NCBI GenBank assembly: GCA_001875365.1
Contig: MIYX01000017.1
Coordinates: 1-12,867 of the forward strand
Direction of reading: 5' to 3'
Length of the DNA stretch: 12,867 bases
From: Marine Group III euryarchaeote CG-Epi4
GTDB taxonomy: Archaea > Thermoplasmatota > Poseidoniia > MGIII > CG-Epi1
In this document: positions 1 to 5,912 of the stretch, in pieces
How positions within the stretch are numbered: the first letter of the stretch is position 1
How the letters are laid out: every line of letters begins with the position of its first letter
Made by a program: the position numbers and the translations under genes
The notes under the pieces: model-generated
The model's database searches: none
What the model was told of the DNA's origin: nothing
Seen by the model: only the letters and a program-made list of their open reading frames with translations

Positions 1-409
1 AGCTTCAGCTATGCTTTTCTGGAGATTACTAGGTGCATCTATAGTTATGCTAGCTTTTGGATTCTTCGGAGAGTCTGGAGCAATGGATGCTACAATTGCA
101 TGGGCAATCGGAATGGCAGCTTGGCTATACATCATATACGAAATATGGGCTGGAGATGCTAAGAAAGCAGCACAAGACGCAACTGAAGGCGTACAGTTTG
201 CATTCACATGGATGACATACATTCTAACATTCGGATGGGCTATCTATCCAATTGGTTATCTGTATGGAATGGATGCTGATGCAGACGGACAAAACATGTT
301 GAATATTGTATACAATATCGCTGATGTAGTCAACAAGACTGCATTCGGATTAATGGTATGGTATGCTGCAACATTAGATACAGCAGCTGAATCAAAATCG
401 GCTGAATAA
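1..409 (+). CDS. Proteorhodopsin-type light-driven ion pump, C-terminal part (5' end outside window)
   Basis: The reading frame is open from the first base, so the gene starts upstream; the Met codon at 11 is internal. The visible part corresponds to helices E, F and G of a type-1 microbial rhodopsin. It contains FGFFGESG, a segment ending in YEIWAG, FGWAIYPIGY and NIADVVNKTAFG, closely resembling the C-terminal half of marine proteorhodopsins. The lysine in DVVNK (codon 335-337) is the expected retinal Schiff-base residue. The family are seven-helix membrane proteins using light to pump protons outward. The proton acceptor and donor and the helix C colour-tuning residue lie outside the window, so pump type and absorbed colour cannot be read. 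The stop TAA is at 407-409, followed by hairpins and a T-run. Family assignment is firm; ion specificity is inference. Confidence 0.95.
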   Translation, partial: ASAMLFWRLLGASIVMLAFGFFGESGAMDATIAWAIGMAAWLYIIYEIWAGDAKKAAQDATEGVQFAFTWMTYILTFGWAIYPIGYLYGMDADADGQNMLNIVYNIADVVNKTAFGLMVWYAATLDTAAESKSAE

Positions 410-421
410 GTAAGACAACGC

Positions 422-440
422 GTAGATAGATAATATCTAC
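422..440 (+). repeat. Perfect 7-bp inverted repeat in rhodopsin 3' region
   Basis: GTAGATA (422-428) and TATCTAC (434-440) are exact reverse complements separated by GATAA. The element lies 12 bp after the rhodopsin stop and would fold into a small hairpin in the 3' untranslated RNA. It may act with the stronger hairpin at 453-468 in 3'-end formation or mRNA protection. Function is inferred. Confidence 0.5.
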
Positions 441-452
441 AAACTCGGTAAT

Positions 453-483
453 GTCCCCTTCGGGGGGCAGAGCCACTTTTTTT
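453..483 (+). terminator. UUCG-tetraloop hairpin plus T-run downstream of rhodopsin
   Basis: GTCCCC (453-458) pairs with GGGGGC (463-468), with one G-U pair, around a C(UUCG)G tetraloop, one of the most stable RNA loops. A run of seven T follows at 477-483. Archaeal termination mainly needs U-runs; hairpins are optional but can stabilise 3' ends. Its place between the rhodopsin stop and the next gene suggests it ends a highly expressed rhodopsin transcript. The T-run overlaps the TATA-like element of the following gene. Confidence 0.6.
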
Positions 484-487
484 AATA
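479..487 (+). promoter_or_regulatory. TATA-like promoter element for the DsrE-like gene
   Basis: A T/A-rich element (TTTTTAATA, centre about 483) lies about 23-25 bp before the ATG at 506. This is the archaeal TATA-to-start spacing expected if transcription begins at or next to the start codon. It shares bases with the T-run ending the rhodopsin unit, so terminator and promoter may be merged. Confidence 0.45.
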
Positions 488-505
488 TCATTTCAATAGG
501 AACAT

Positions 506-826
506 ATGAATATTGGAATAGTAATATCACAAACCGATCCTGAAACTGTTTGGAATGCTTTTAGATTTGCTAATTTTTCACTCGGAAGAGAACATGACGT
601 AAGAACTTTTCTCATCGGAAAGGGTGTAGAATGTGTGGAAATTGTTAACGAAGAGTTTCCGGTAATAGATGAAATAAATAAATACGTTGAATCTAAGGGC
701 GAAATATTCGCATGCGGTACATGCTTGGTATCACGTAACAAAAAAGGAACTCCGATATGTCCAATGTCTACTATGAAAGATTTAATGAATATAGTAGAGA
801 AATCTGACAAGATCTTGACTTTCTAA
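506..826 (+). CDS. DsrE/DsrF-like (TusD-type) sulfur-relay family protein
   Basis: This 106-residue protein matches the DsrE-like fold in length and in its opening pattern: strand NIGIVIS, then DPETVWNAFRFANFSL, then a strand ending in LIGKGVE. Cysteines are at 43, 70, 73 and 85; the ACGTC motif (69-73) and PICP (83-86) are the likely reactive or metal-binding positions. DsrE/TusD proteins are small cytoplasmic oligomers that carry persulfide sulfur on a conserved cysteine, for example in tRNA thiolation or sulfur oxidation. No other sulfur genes are visible here, so the pathway is unknown. The ATG at 506 is supported by a TATA-like element about 25 bp upstream; a weak AGG at 498-500 is also present. 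Family call is good, physiological role is inference. Confidence 0.8.
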   Translation: MNIGIVISQTDPETVWNAFRFANFSLGREHDVRTFLIGKGVECVEIVNEEFPVIDEINKYVESKGEIFACGTCLVSRNKKGTPICPMSTMKDLMNIVEKSDKILTF

Positions 827-853
827 GCCTATCAAAATAAGTTTTTGAGAACC

Positions 854-863
854 TTTTATATAT
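854..863 (+). promoter_or_regulatory. TATA box upstream of candidate small RNA / mini-gene
   Basis: TTTTATATAT, centre about 858.5, is one of the best TATA boxes in the window, yet no ORF of normal size follows on the plus strand. A start 24-26 bp downstream would fall at about 882-885, exactly where the GC-rich hairpin at 884-934 and the ATG at 882 begin. Confidence 0.5.
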
Positions 864-881
864 CTACAAAATAGGAGAAAT

Positions 882-962
882 ATGGGAGATGCTAGGGTCG
901 TCGTCACTCATACACTTGAGGGTCCTAGCCTTCCGACTTTACACTATTTTACAATAAGTTAA
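882..962 (+). CDS. Possible leaderless 26-residue mini-protein (alternative reading of the 884-943 element)
   Basis: An ATG at 882 opens 26 codons ending in TAA at 960-962. It begins MGDARVVVTH and has no recognisable domain. Supporting it are a TATA box about 24 bp upstream and a purine-rich AGGAGA at 873-878. Against it are the tiny size, the strong hairpin that covers most of the frame, and the drop to AT-rich sequence in its last third. The hairpin would also bury nearly the whole message. I consider a non-coding RNA more likely, but the two are not exclusive. Confidence 0.2.
   Translation: MGDARVVVTHTLEGPSLPTLHYFTIS
884..943 (+). ncRNA. Candidate structured small RNA in the gap 827-1022
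   Basis: No annotated-size gene covers this gap. The stretch 884-937 has 31 G/C of 54 bases in a strongly AT-rich region, as expected of structured RNA in an AT-rich genome. It folds as one long hairpin: 884-888 with 930-934 (one G-U), a two-base bulge (889-890), 891-899 with 921-929 (nine pairs, two G-U), a seven-base one-sided bulge GTCGTCA (900-906), then CTCA/TGAG (907-910 with 917-920) closing a six-base loop. The bulge bases GTCG could also pair with CGAC at 934-937. ACA follows at 941-943, but no two-sided guide pocket is visible, so an H/ACA guide is not established; C/D boxes are absent. The start fits the TATA box at 854-863. The family is not recognised; 3' end is approximate. Confidence 0.4.
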
Positions 963-1022
963 ATATAATCAAAAGTATTATAATATGCTTTAAAGTGAAA
1001 ACAGTTATATAATAAACTATAA

Positions 1023-1931
1023 TTAATCTAATGGAGGGCTAAAAAGTATTTCACCGGAAGACTCATCAAATAATATCATAGCATCCTCATCATAGAAGAA
1101 GTCTCTGTCTTCACCAACAAATGAGGCCACAACTTCTCCTGTATTAATATCAAATAAAATTTGCCCTTCAGGATCAAAGAAATACTCTGGAGAGACTGCA
1201 ATCTCCGAATCTAAAATATCTAAACTTCCATTAATCTCATCAAATGCTGAAGACGTAGAGAGTATTGCTGGAATCAAAACCCCCATTACCAATATGAAAG
1301 GCGCCAAACCGAGGGACCAATTACTGTGCAATTCTGCCTGATCGTTAACAGTTTCAACAAAGCAATCCTGACTACCTACTACAGTCATACTGGAATCGTA
1401 AAGACATTCTTTGAGAGTACCTTCGTAATCTGCTTCTATAGCTCCTGGAATACCAAGTACAATATAACCTGCTAAGAATAGTATAAGAACTACAGTAGAA
1501 ACATGAGTGCTGAATCTACCTACAGGACTGAGAGCTTTTTGAACTAAATGATCTGTATCCAAATCCTTAACTGCGGAAGCCTCACGGGCAAAAAGAATTC
1601 CAGTCCCAAGAAGTGAACTAAATGAAATTAAATAAATCAAAATTTTTATATTGAAAAAGGCTTCTTCTCTGTTTTCACAATTACAGTTTTGATCACCATA
1701 AGCTATGTCATACTGTCCACTGGAATCCGAGACCGCCATTTCTGCAAGATAATAGTCATACGTAGATTCGCCATCCAAAAAACCTGACTGAGAAGATTCA
1801 AATGCAAAATAGTAAACGTTTTCTTCAATTAAAAACCAGGTACCAAAAACCCCTCCACTGAAGAGTATTACCAGCGATATAACTAATGGAACACTGGAGA
1901 CTACTTTTTCAACGGTATTTTTAGTGCTCAT
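1023..1931 (-). CDS. Unrecognised four-helix membrane protein with cysteine-bearing outer loops and acidic repeat tail
   Basis: This 302-residue protein matches no family I recognise. Hydrophobic helices lie at about 13-35, 94-116, 143-163 and 207-225. With the N-terminus inside, the loops 36-93 and 164-206 face outside, and all four cysteines (83 and 85 in CNC, 176, 190) fall in those loops, suggesting disulfides. The cytoplasmic tail after about 226 is acidic and holds two copies of a motif, roughly FF-D-x-ILFD-x-TGE/SGE at about 251-267 and 278-296, probably paired beta-hairpins. The ATG at 1929-1931 is supported by a TATA-like element about 25 bp upstream on the minus strand. It diverges from the membrane winged-helix protein at 2106, with a 174-bp gap containing an inverted repeat, so co-regulation is possible. 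Function unknown. Confidence 0.8.
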   Translation of the reverse strand: MSTKNTVEKVVSSVPLVISLVILFSGGVFGTWFLIEENVYYFAFESSQSGFLDGESTYDYYLAEMAVSDSSGQYDIAYGDQNCNCENREEAFFNIKILIYLISFSSLLGTGILFAREASAVKDLDTDHLVQKALSPVGRFSTHVSTVVLILFLAGYIVLGIPGAIEADYEGTLKECLYDSSMTVVGSQDCFVETVNDQAELHSNWSLGLAPFILVMGVLIPAILSTSSAFDEINGSLDILDSEIAVSPEYFFDPEGQILFDINTGEVVASFVGEDRDFFYDEDAMILFDESSGEILFSPPLD

Positions 1932-1950
1932 AATTTTATGTTATTTGGTG

Positions 1951-1960
1951 GTTTATTTAA
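1951..1960 (-). promoter_or_regulatory. TATA-like element for the minus-strand membrane protein gene
   Basis: Read on the minus strand this is TTAAATAAAC, centred about 25 bp upstream of the start codon at 1931. The spacing implies a leaderless or nearly leaderless transcript. Confidence 0.5.
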
Positions 1961-2021
1961 TAGTTTACAGGACTGAAAGTGTGATGTTAAGTATCAATAA
2001 TTTAATAATATTATCAAATAA

Positions 2022-2046
2022 GCTTAAATAATTATCCAATTTAAGC
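2022..2046. promoter_or_regulatory. Perfect inverted repeat, candidate operator between divergent genes
   Basis: GCTTAAAT (2022-2029) and ATTTAAGC (2039-2046) are exact reverse complements separated by nine bases; half-site centres are 17 bp apart. The element sits upstream of both divergent TATA-like elements. Two-fold symmetry and position suit a dimeric winged-helix regulator, and the gene at 2106 encodes two winged helices, so autoregulation is an attractive idea. Low sequence complexity means chance symmetry is possible. Confidence 0.35.
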
Positions 2047-2070
2047 ACAGAAATTGTCAAAGAAATGTCC

Positions 2071-2085
2071 TATAATTATTAATAC
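2071..2085 (+). promoter_or_regulatory. TATA-like region for the membrane winged-helix gene
   Basis: TATAATTATTAATAC spans about 21 to 35 bp before the ATG at 2106, which covers the usual archaeal TATA position. The exact box within this A/T run cannot be fixed by eye. No Shine-Dalgarno site is visible before the ATG, consistent with a leaderless message. Confidence 0.45.
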
Positions 2086-2105
2086 TGCGAATTTAATATG
2101 AAGAT

Positions 2106-4775
2106 ATGAGTGCAAAGAGACACCTACACATACTCTTGGTTGCGTTTTTGATAGTTTTGCTCTTTGCACTCATTCCGGCAAGCGCTGAAGCTGAACAATT
2201 AGAAATATTAGATATAGAACATTACAATATTAGAGATACAAATAGTATACAAGTAAAAGTTAATAATTATGAGGATGGAACTATTAATTGTAACTTAATA
2301 TTGTCAATATATAGTAAAGATTTAACTGAAGATATACCTGCTAGCGATTCAATAACTTTTTTTAGCATAGAGGAAAGTCAAAATTATACACATATCTTTG
2401 AATTCAAAATACCATTATCTGGTGACTTTTTCTTTAACTTCTCTTTATTAACTGAAGATAATGATTTCATTACTCAGCAATATAAAATTGAGAAATTTAC
2501 ATTCTATGATTACAAAGAATATCAAATTGAAAGTATTATAGTTGATAATTACTACGATCCAAAAGACAATGCCAACTGGATATACGATAGCGAAGAAGAC
2601 ACTCTTGAACTGCATAGCATAGAAGATTCGTTTGATACTGGTATTGTCTTAGGGCCTTTTGAAACTACTAACCTTATAACATCAAAAATAAAAATGGAAT
2701 ACCAACATGAAAAAAGTTTGAACTCTAATTACTCGATTTTAATGACTACAAATTTTAATTCCTCCGAAATATATGGAACTGAATGGGAACATTTGCATCA
2801 TGTTGAAGAAGAAACTGAGATTAGCCTAGAAATACCGAACAATTCGGTAGTTTTTATTCTTCTACAGGGTCAAGATACTTCAGCTATATCTGAGAATTTC
2901 TGGAGAATATCAAGTGTTTCATTAGAAAAACTTACCGTTAAGCACTCCTTGTCATCATATATTCAACCTACGTATTTCTTCGGAATCGACGATAAGCAAG
3001 AGATTATAGTTGAAACTACAAACACAGGTAATTTTGATCAACAATTAGGTAACATAAGTATACTAACTGAAATATATGATGAAAGTGGAGTTGTGGAATC
3101 GCAAGCTGACGTAACGAGTATTGGAGCTGGTGAAAATCAAAACATTAAGGTTACTTTTAATGAGAAATTGGACCCTGGCCACTATTACATGAAATTAAAA
3201 ACAACGATAATAGATGAAACAATATTCTTCAATGAAAAAATCAGTTTTGTGTCGATTTCGAACAACAACTATGGCGATTTTGATCTCAATTTATCCGACA
3301 ACAATCAGATTTTCTCATTTGAAAGTCAGAACGACCGTATTGAATTACTAGTAAAAAGCAGCATGATTGATAACTTGAATATTTCTACTGAGGTTTCAAT
3401 TAATGAACTAACTAAAGATCACTATCTGATCAATATCGATAATGCCCAAAAAGAGATTCATTTCAGTACAAGCACTACATTTAATGGTGAAATCCTGTCC
3501 ATAATCAATTTAGATGAAGTGAAGTATTCTGTTGATTACGACGAGACAAGTATAATCACTGTTGAAGGCATAACTGCTCCTGCAATCATTTTTGAAGACG
3601 GTAATACAGAAGTTATAGTCATTAGAATCAATAATGAGGGATTCTATACAGAAACTTATGATTTGAATTATATATATTCATCCACGTTCATTTCAAACCT
3701 TGAAGGCATAGGCTCTGTTCAAGTTCAACCTAATTCATTTGAAAACGTTGAAATTAAGATTGACCCTCTAAAAAGTATACCACGAGAAGGCGGAAGCCAA
3801 TTTAACATTGAGATTAGTAATAATAATGAGGATCGTCTAATAACGTATGTCTTTTCTTATTTGACGCCTGAAATAGAAATTACCGAGATAAAGTGTGATC
3901 GATACGCGGCACTAATTGGACAAGAGATCAAATGCACAACTATATTGACCAACAAGGGATATTACACCGATGATTTAATTTTTTTAATATATTCTGAGGA
4001 AATAATTATCGATCAAGTAAGAATTGACGCTTTAGACTATCTAGAAACATGGACTTTGACTACAACTTACGAGCCAAAAAACATTGGTGAAGAAGATATT
4101 ATAGTAAATGCCATAACAAATGACGGAACTATTTTTGAAGATAATATTAAAAGTAAAATTAAGGTAATAGAAGCTGAAAATCTTGAAAATGAAGAGACAA
4201 ACCAAATGAATATGCCCGAAATAAATGCTGAAAGAAGTTTGTTACTGCTCGGGATAGCTGGAATTTTGTACCAAATTAAACGCTCTGAAAATCTCAAATA
4301 TCTAGGTCTAAAGTTTTTCTTCGTGCCTTTGTATTCTAGGCTACAAAAGGACACTTTAACAGATGAACCAACAAGGCAAAAATTACTCAAATATATTTAC
4401 TCTGAGCCTGGAGCAAATTTCAAACAATTGAAAGATAAATTTAGTTTGCACAATGGTACTTTAGCCCACCACATTAACATACTAGAAAATCACGACATCA
4501 TTACATCTCACCGTAGTGGAAGGCAACGTTTGTTCTTCCCAATGGGAGTAAATCAAGAAATTTCTAGAGTATCTTTAGTAACAAATGAAACTCAACGCAA
4601 TATTATGGACATAGTAAAGGATACACCAGGAATAACTCAAGCAATGATTTCAAAACAACTTGGTATGAGCCGTCAGAAGGTAAATTACCATGTTAATTCA
4701 TTAGTTGACAAAGCCTTCCTTAAAATTGAAAAACAAGGAAGAATAACAAGACTCTATCCTTTGTATTATACATAG
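2106..4775 (+). CDS. Membrane-anchored protein with Ig-like/CARDB-type ectodomains and tandem cytoplasmic winged helices
   Basis: This 889-residue protein starts with a signal peptide (basic SAKRH, hydrophobic core, PASAEAE around residues 24-30). The large ectodomain is rich in beta strands and N-glycosylation-type sequons, with Ig-like or CARDB-like units near 283-375, 494-590 and 590-677. The last contains two cysteines 14 residues apart (CDRYAALIGQEIKC). A hydrophobic segment follows at about 709-727, with a second one near 735-745. Residues from 753 form two winged helix-turn-helix domains: about 753-815 (KQLKDKFSLHNGTLAHHINI) and 825-889 (AMISKQLGMSRQKVNYHVN), each ending in a basic wing. 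The plan suggests a one-component regulator sensing outside and binding DNA inside. Ligand and targets are unknown. Its stop codon directly abuts the 3' end of the opposite-strand tRNA-Lys gene. Confidence 0.85.
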   Translation: MSAKRHLHILLVAFLIVLLFALIPASAEAEQLEILDIEHYNIRDTNSIQVKVNNYEDGTINCNLILSIYSKDLTEDIPASDSITFFSIEESQNYTHIFEFKIPLSGDFFFNFSLLTEDNDFITQQYKIEKFTFYDYKEYQIESIIVDNYYDPKDNANWIYDSEEDTLELHSIEDSFDTGIVLGPFETTNLITSKIKMEYQHEKSLNSNYSILMTTNFNSSEIYGTEWEHLHHVEEETEISLEIPNNSVVFILLQGQDTSAISENFWRISSVSLEKLTVKHSLSSYIQPTYFFGIDDKQEIIVETTNTGNFDQQLGNISILTEIYDESGVVESQADVTSIGAGENQNIKVTFNEKLDPGHYYMKLKTTIIDETIFFNEKISFVSISNNNYGDFDLNLSDNNQIFSFESQNDRIELLVKSSMIDNLNISTEVSINELTKDHYLINIDNAQKEIHFSTSTTFNGEILSIINLDEVKYSVDYDETSIITVEGITAPAIIFEDGNTEVIVIRINNEGFYTETYDLNYIYSSTFISNLEGIGSVQVQPNSFENVEIKIDPLKSIPREGGSQFNIEISNNNEDRLITYVFSYLTPEIEITEIKCDRYAALIGQEIKCTTILTNKGYYTDDLIFLIYSEEIIIDQVRIDALDYLETWTLTTTYEPKNIGEEDIIVNAITNDGTIFEDNIKSKIKVIEAENLENEETNQMNMPEINAERSLLLLGIAGILYQIKRSENLKYLGLKFFFVPLYSRLQKDTLTDEPTRQKLLKYIYSEPGANFKQLKDKFSLHNGTLAHHINILENHDIITSHRSGRQRLFFPMGVNQEISRVSLVTNETQRNIMDIVKDTPGITQAMISKQLGMSRQKVNYHVNSLVDKAFLKIEKQGRITRLYPLYYT

Positions 4776-4852
4776 TGGCGGGCCAGATGGGATTCGAACC
4801 CACGGTCGATCGGTTAAGAGCCGATCGCTTTACCTAGCTAAGCTACTGGCCC
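4776..4852 (-). tRNA. tRNA-Lys (anticodon CUU), CCA encoded
   Basis: The minus strand folds into a full cloverleaf of 77 nt: acceptor GGGCCAG/CTGGCCC, TA at positions 8-9, D-stem GCTT/AAGC with GG in the loop, anticodon stem ATCGG/CCGAT with loop CTCTTAA, five-base variable loop, T-stem GTGGG/CCCAT with loop TTCGAAT, discriminator G and encoded CCA. Anticodon CTT reads AAG lysine codons. No intron is present. The bases just outside (GC before position 1) can pair with G73 and C74, lengthening the acceptor helix to nine pairs in the precursor. The gene's 3' end touches the stop codon of the convergent gene at 4775. A TATA-like element lies about 30-40 bp upstream. Confidence 0.97.
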
Positions 4853-4880
4853 GCTTTTCTGTATTCAATGATACTCATTA

Positions 4881-4892
4881 AAAAATTATATC
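4881..4892 (-). promoter_or_regulatory. TATA-like element for tRNA-Lys
   Basis: Minus-strand GATATAATTTTT is centred near 4886. Initiation about 25 bp downstream would fall near 4861, giving a short leader before the mature tRNA 5' end at 4852. It lies immediately after the stop codon of the PrsW-like gene at 4896, so the tRNA appears to have its own promoter. Confidence 0.5.
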
Positions 4893-4895
4893 TTT

Positions 4896-5897
4896 CTAAA
4901 ATATGATTCCAGAAAGAATATACAATAGAAAGAATGCCCCCCCAAGAGCTTGTCTCCAATCTACATCTCGGAACATACTAGATGCAGGACTATCTACCCC
5001 AGATTCAAAAATAGGAGGTGCTGTATTGGAAGACTGCTTTTGTGTCTCATTTGACCATTTATCTCTTGACTCATTCCACCAATCTTCACGACCTTCAGTT
5101 GATCTCAGTGATTGGGGTGAAATGTTCGAACCTTCCAGATCTAACTCTCGAATTCTACGCTTAGAAAATTCTAAACCACCTATTGCCAACAGAATCGAGA
5201 AAATTAAAATCAACGGGCTGCCGAGTACGGCTGCCGTATTCCAAGCGGCGTGAATTAAAACGGCTAAAAGATAATATTTCACAACTACTGTGAAAGACTC
5301 TCCTTTTACCAAATATTGTGAAATTCCATAACCTGTAAATGAACTTGCGGTTAAATGTAGCAAAATGGAAGATACTGTTCGTAAGGCAACTATGATAATT
5401 ACGCCCAGTAAACCACTAGAAACTGCACCCTCTGAAAGTCCATAAAGAATATTTTCAGTTGCACCGAAACCTAAACCACAAGCAGCGCCGTATACAATTC
5501 CATCTTCAACTTCGTCAATTTCCCCCTTAATTGAAGTATTACGGAAAAGTACCAGGGGCTTTACAAATTCTTCAACAATGGGAGCTACTATTATCGCAGT
5601 TAAAACAAATGTTAAGTCCGCATCGCTACCTGAATAAAGAAAAACAATACTTCCTCCCAAACTGTTCAAAATAAGGGCATAGAAAACTCCTGATACTGCA
5701 CCCCAAACAAAAACGGTTCGCAATGCACTCCAAGGTTCACGATCGGTCTCCTCGGCATTTCGAATTGATTTAAGATAAAGATACGCAGGTCCAAAAGACA
5801 ATACTGTAGCTAAAGCAAAAGCTATGAAACCTGCTGTTGCGATAAACGTTAATGAAAGAAGGATAATTATTATCCACTGACCTCGTGTAATTTCCAT
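4896..5897 (-). CDS. PrsW-family intramembrane metalloprotease (CPBP/PrsW-like)
   Basis: This 333-residue polytopic membrane protein carries the ordered PrsW signature: EEFVK (109-113), a segment ending GFGATEN (143-149), HLTASSFTGYG (181-191) and HAAWN (216-220). The paired glutamates, E148 and the two histidines are the likely metal-binding and catalytic residues inside the membrane. PrsW cleaves the anti-sigma factor RsiW in Bacillus; archaea lack that sigma system, so the substrate here must differ. About eight helices are visible, with a hydrophilic cytoplasmic or external insert at about 240-312 before a final helix. The ATG at 5895-5897 lies 15 bp after the upstream gene's stop, so the two probably form an operon. 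GTGAT just before the ATG is a partial ribosome-binding match. Family call strong, substrate unknown. Confidence 0.88.
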   Translation of the reverse strand: MEITRGQWIIIILLSLTFIATAGFIAFALATVLSFGPAYLYLKSIRNAEETDREPWSALRTVFVWGAVSGVFYALILNSLGGSIVFLYSGSDADLTFVLTAIIVAPIVEEFVKPLVLFRNTSIKGEIDEVEDGIVYGAACGLGFGATENILYGLSEGAVSSGLLGVIIIVALRTVSSILLHLTASSFTGYGISQYLVKGESFTVVVKYYLLAVLIHAAWNTAAVLGSPLILIFSILLAIGGLEFSKRRIRELDLEGSNISPQSLRSTEGREDWWNESRDKWSNETQKQSSNTAPPIFESGVDSPASSMFRDVDWRQALGGAFFLLYILSGIIF

Positions 5898-5912
5898 ATA
5901 TCACTTACCACT

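Noticed and set aside
11..409. Rhodopsin fragment as a complete small membrane protein starting at 11
   Set aside because: The frame is open to the window edge and the sequence aligns by eye with only the last three helices of proteorhodopsin.
493..810. Minus-strand open frame opposite the DsrE-like gene
   Set aside because: The plus strand encodes a recognisable family protein; the antisense translation is low-complexity and without domain features.
884..943. H/ACA or C/D guide RNA
   Set aside because: No C or D box is present, and the hairpin has a one-sided bulge rather than a two-sided guide pocket, despite an ACA at 941-943.
2001..2020. Second symmetric A/T stretch (TAATATTA) in the divergent intergenic region
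   Set aside because: Short and made only of A and T; such palindromes are expected by chance here.
4067..4390. Minus-strand open frame inside the winged-helix membrane protein gene
   Set aside because: It is a shadow of an intact 889-codon frame with clear C-terminal domains.
4903..5253. Plus-strand open frame opposite the PrsW-like gene
   Set aside because: Antisense to conserved protease sequence and without recognisable content.
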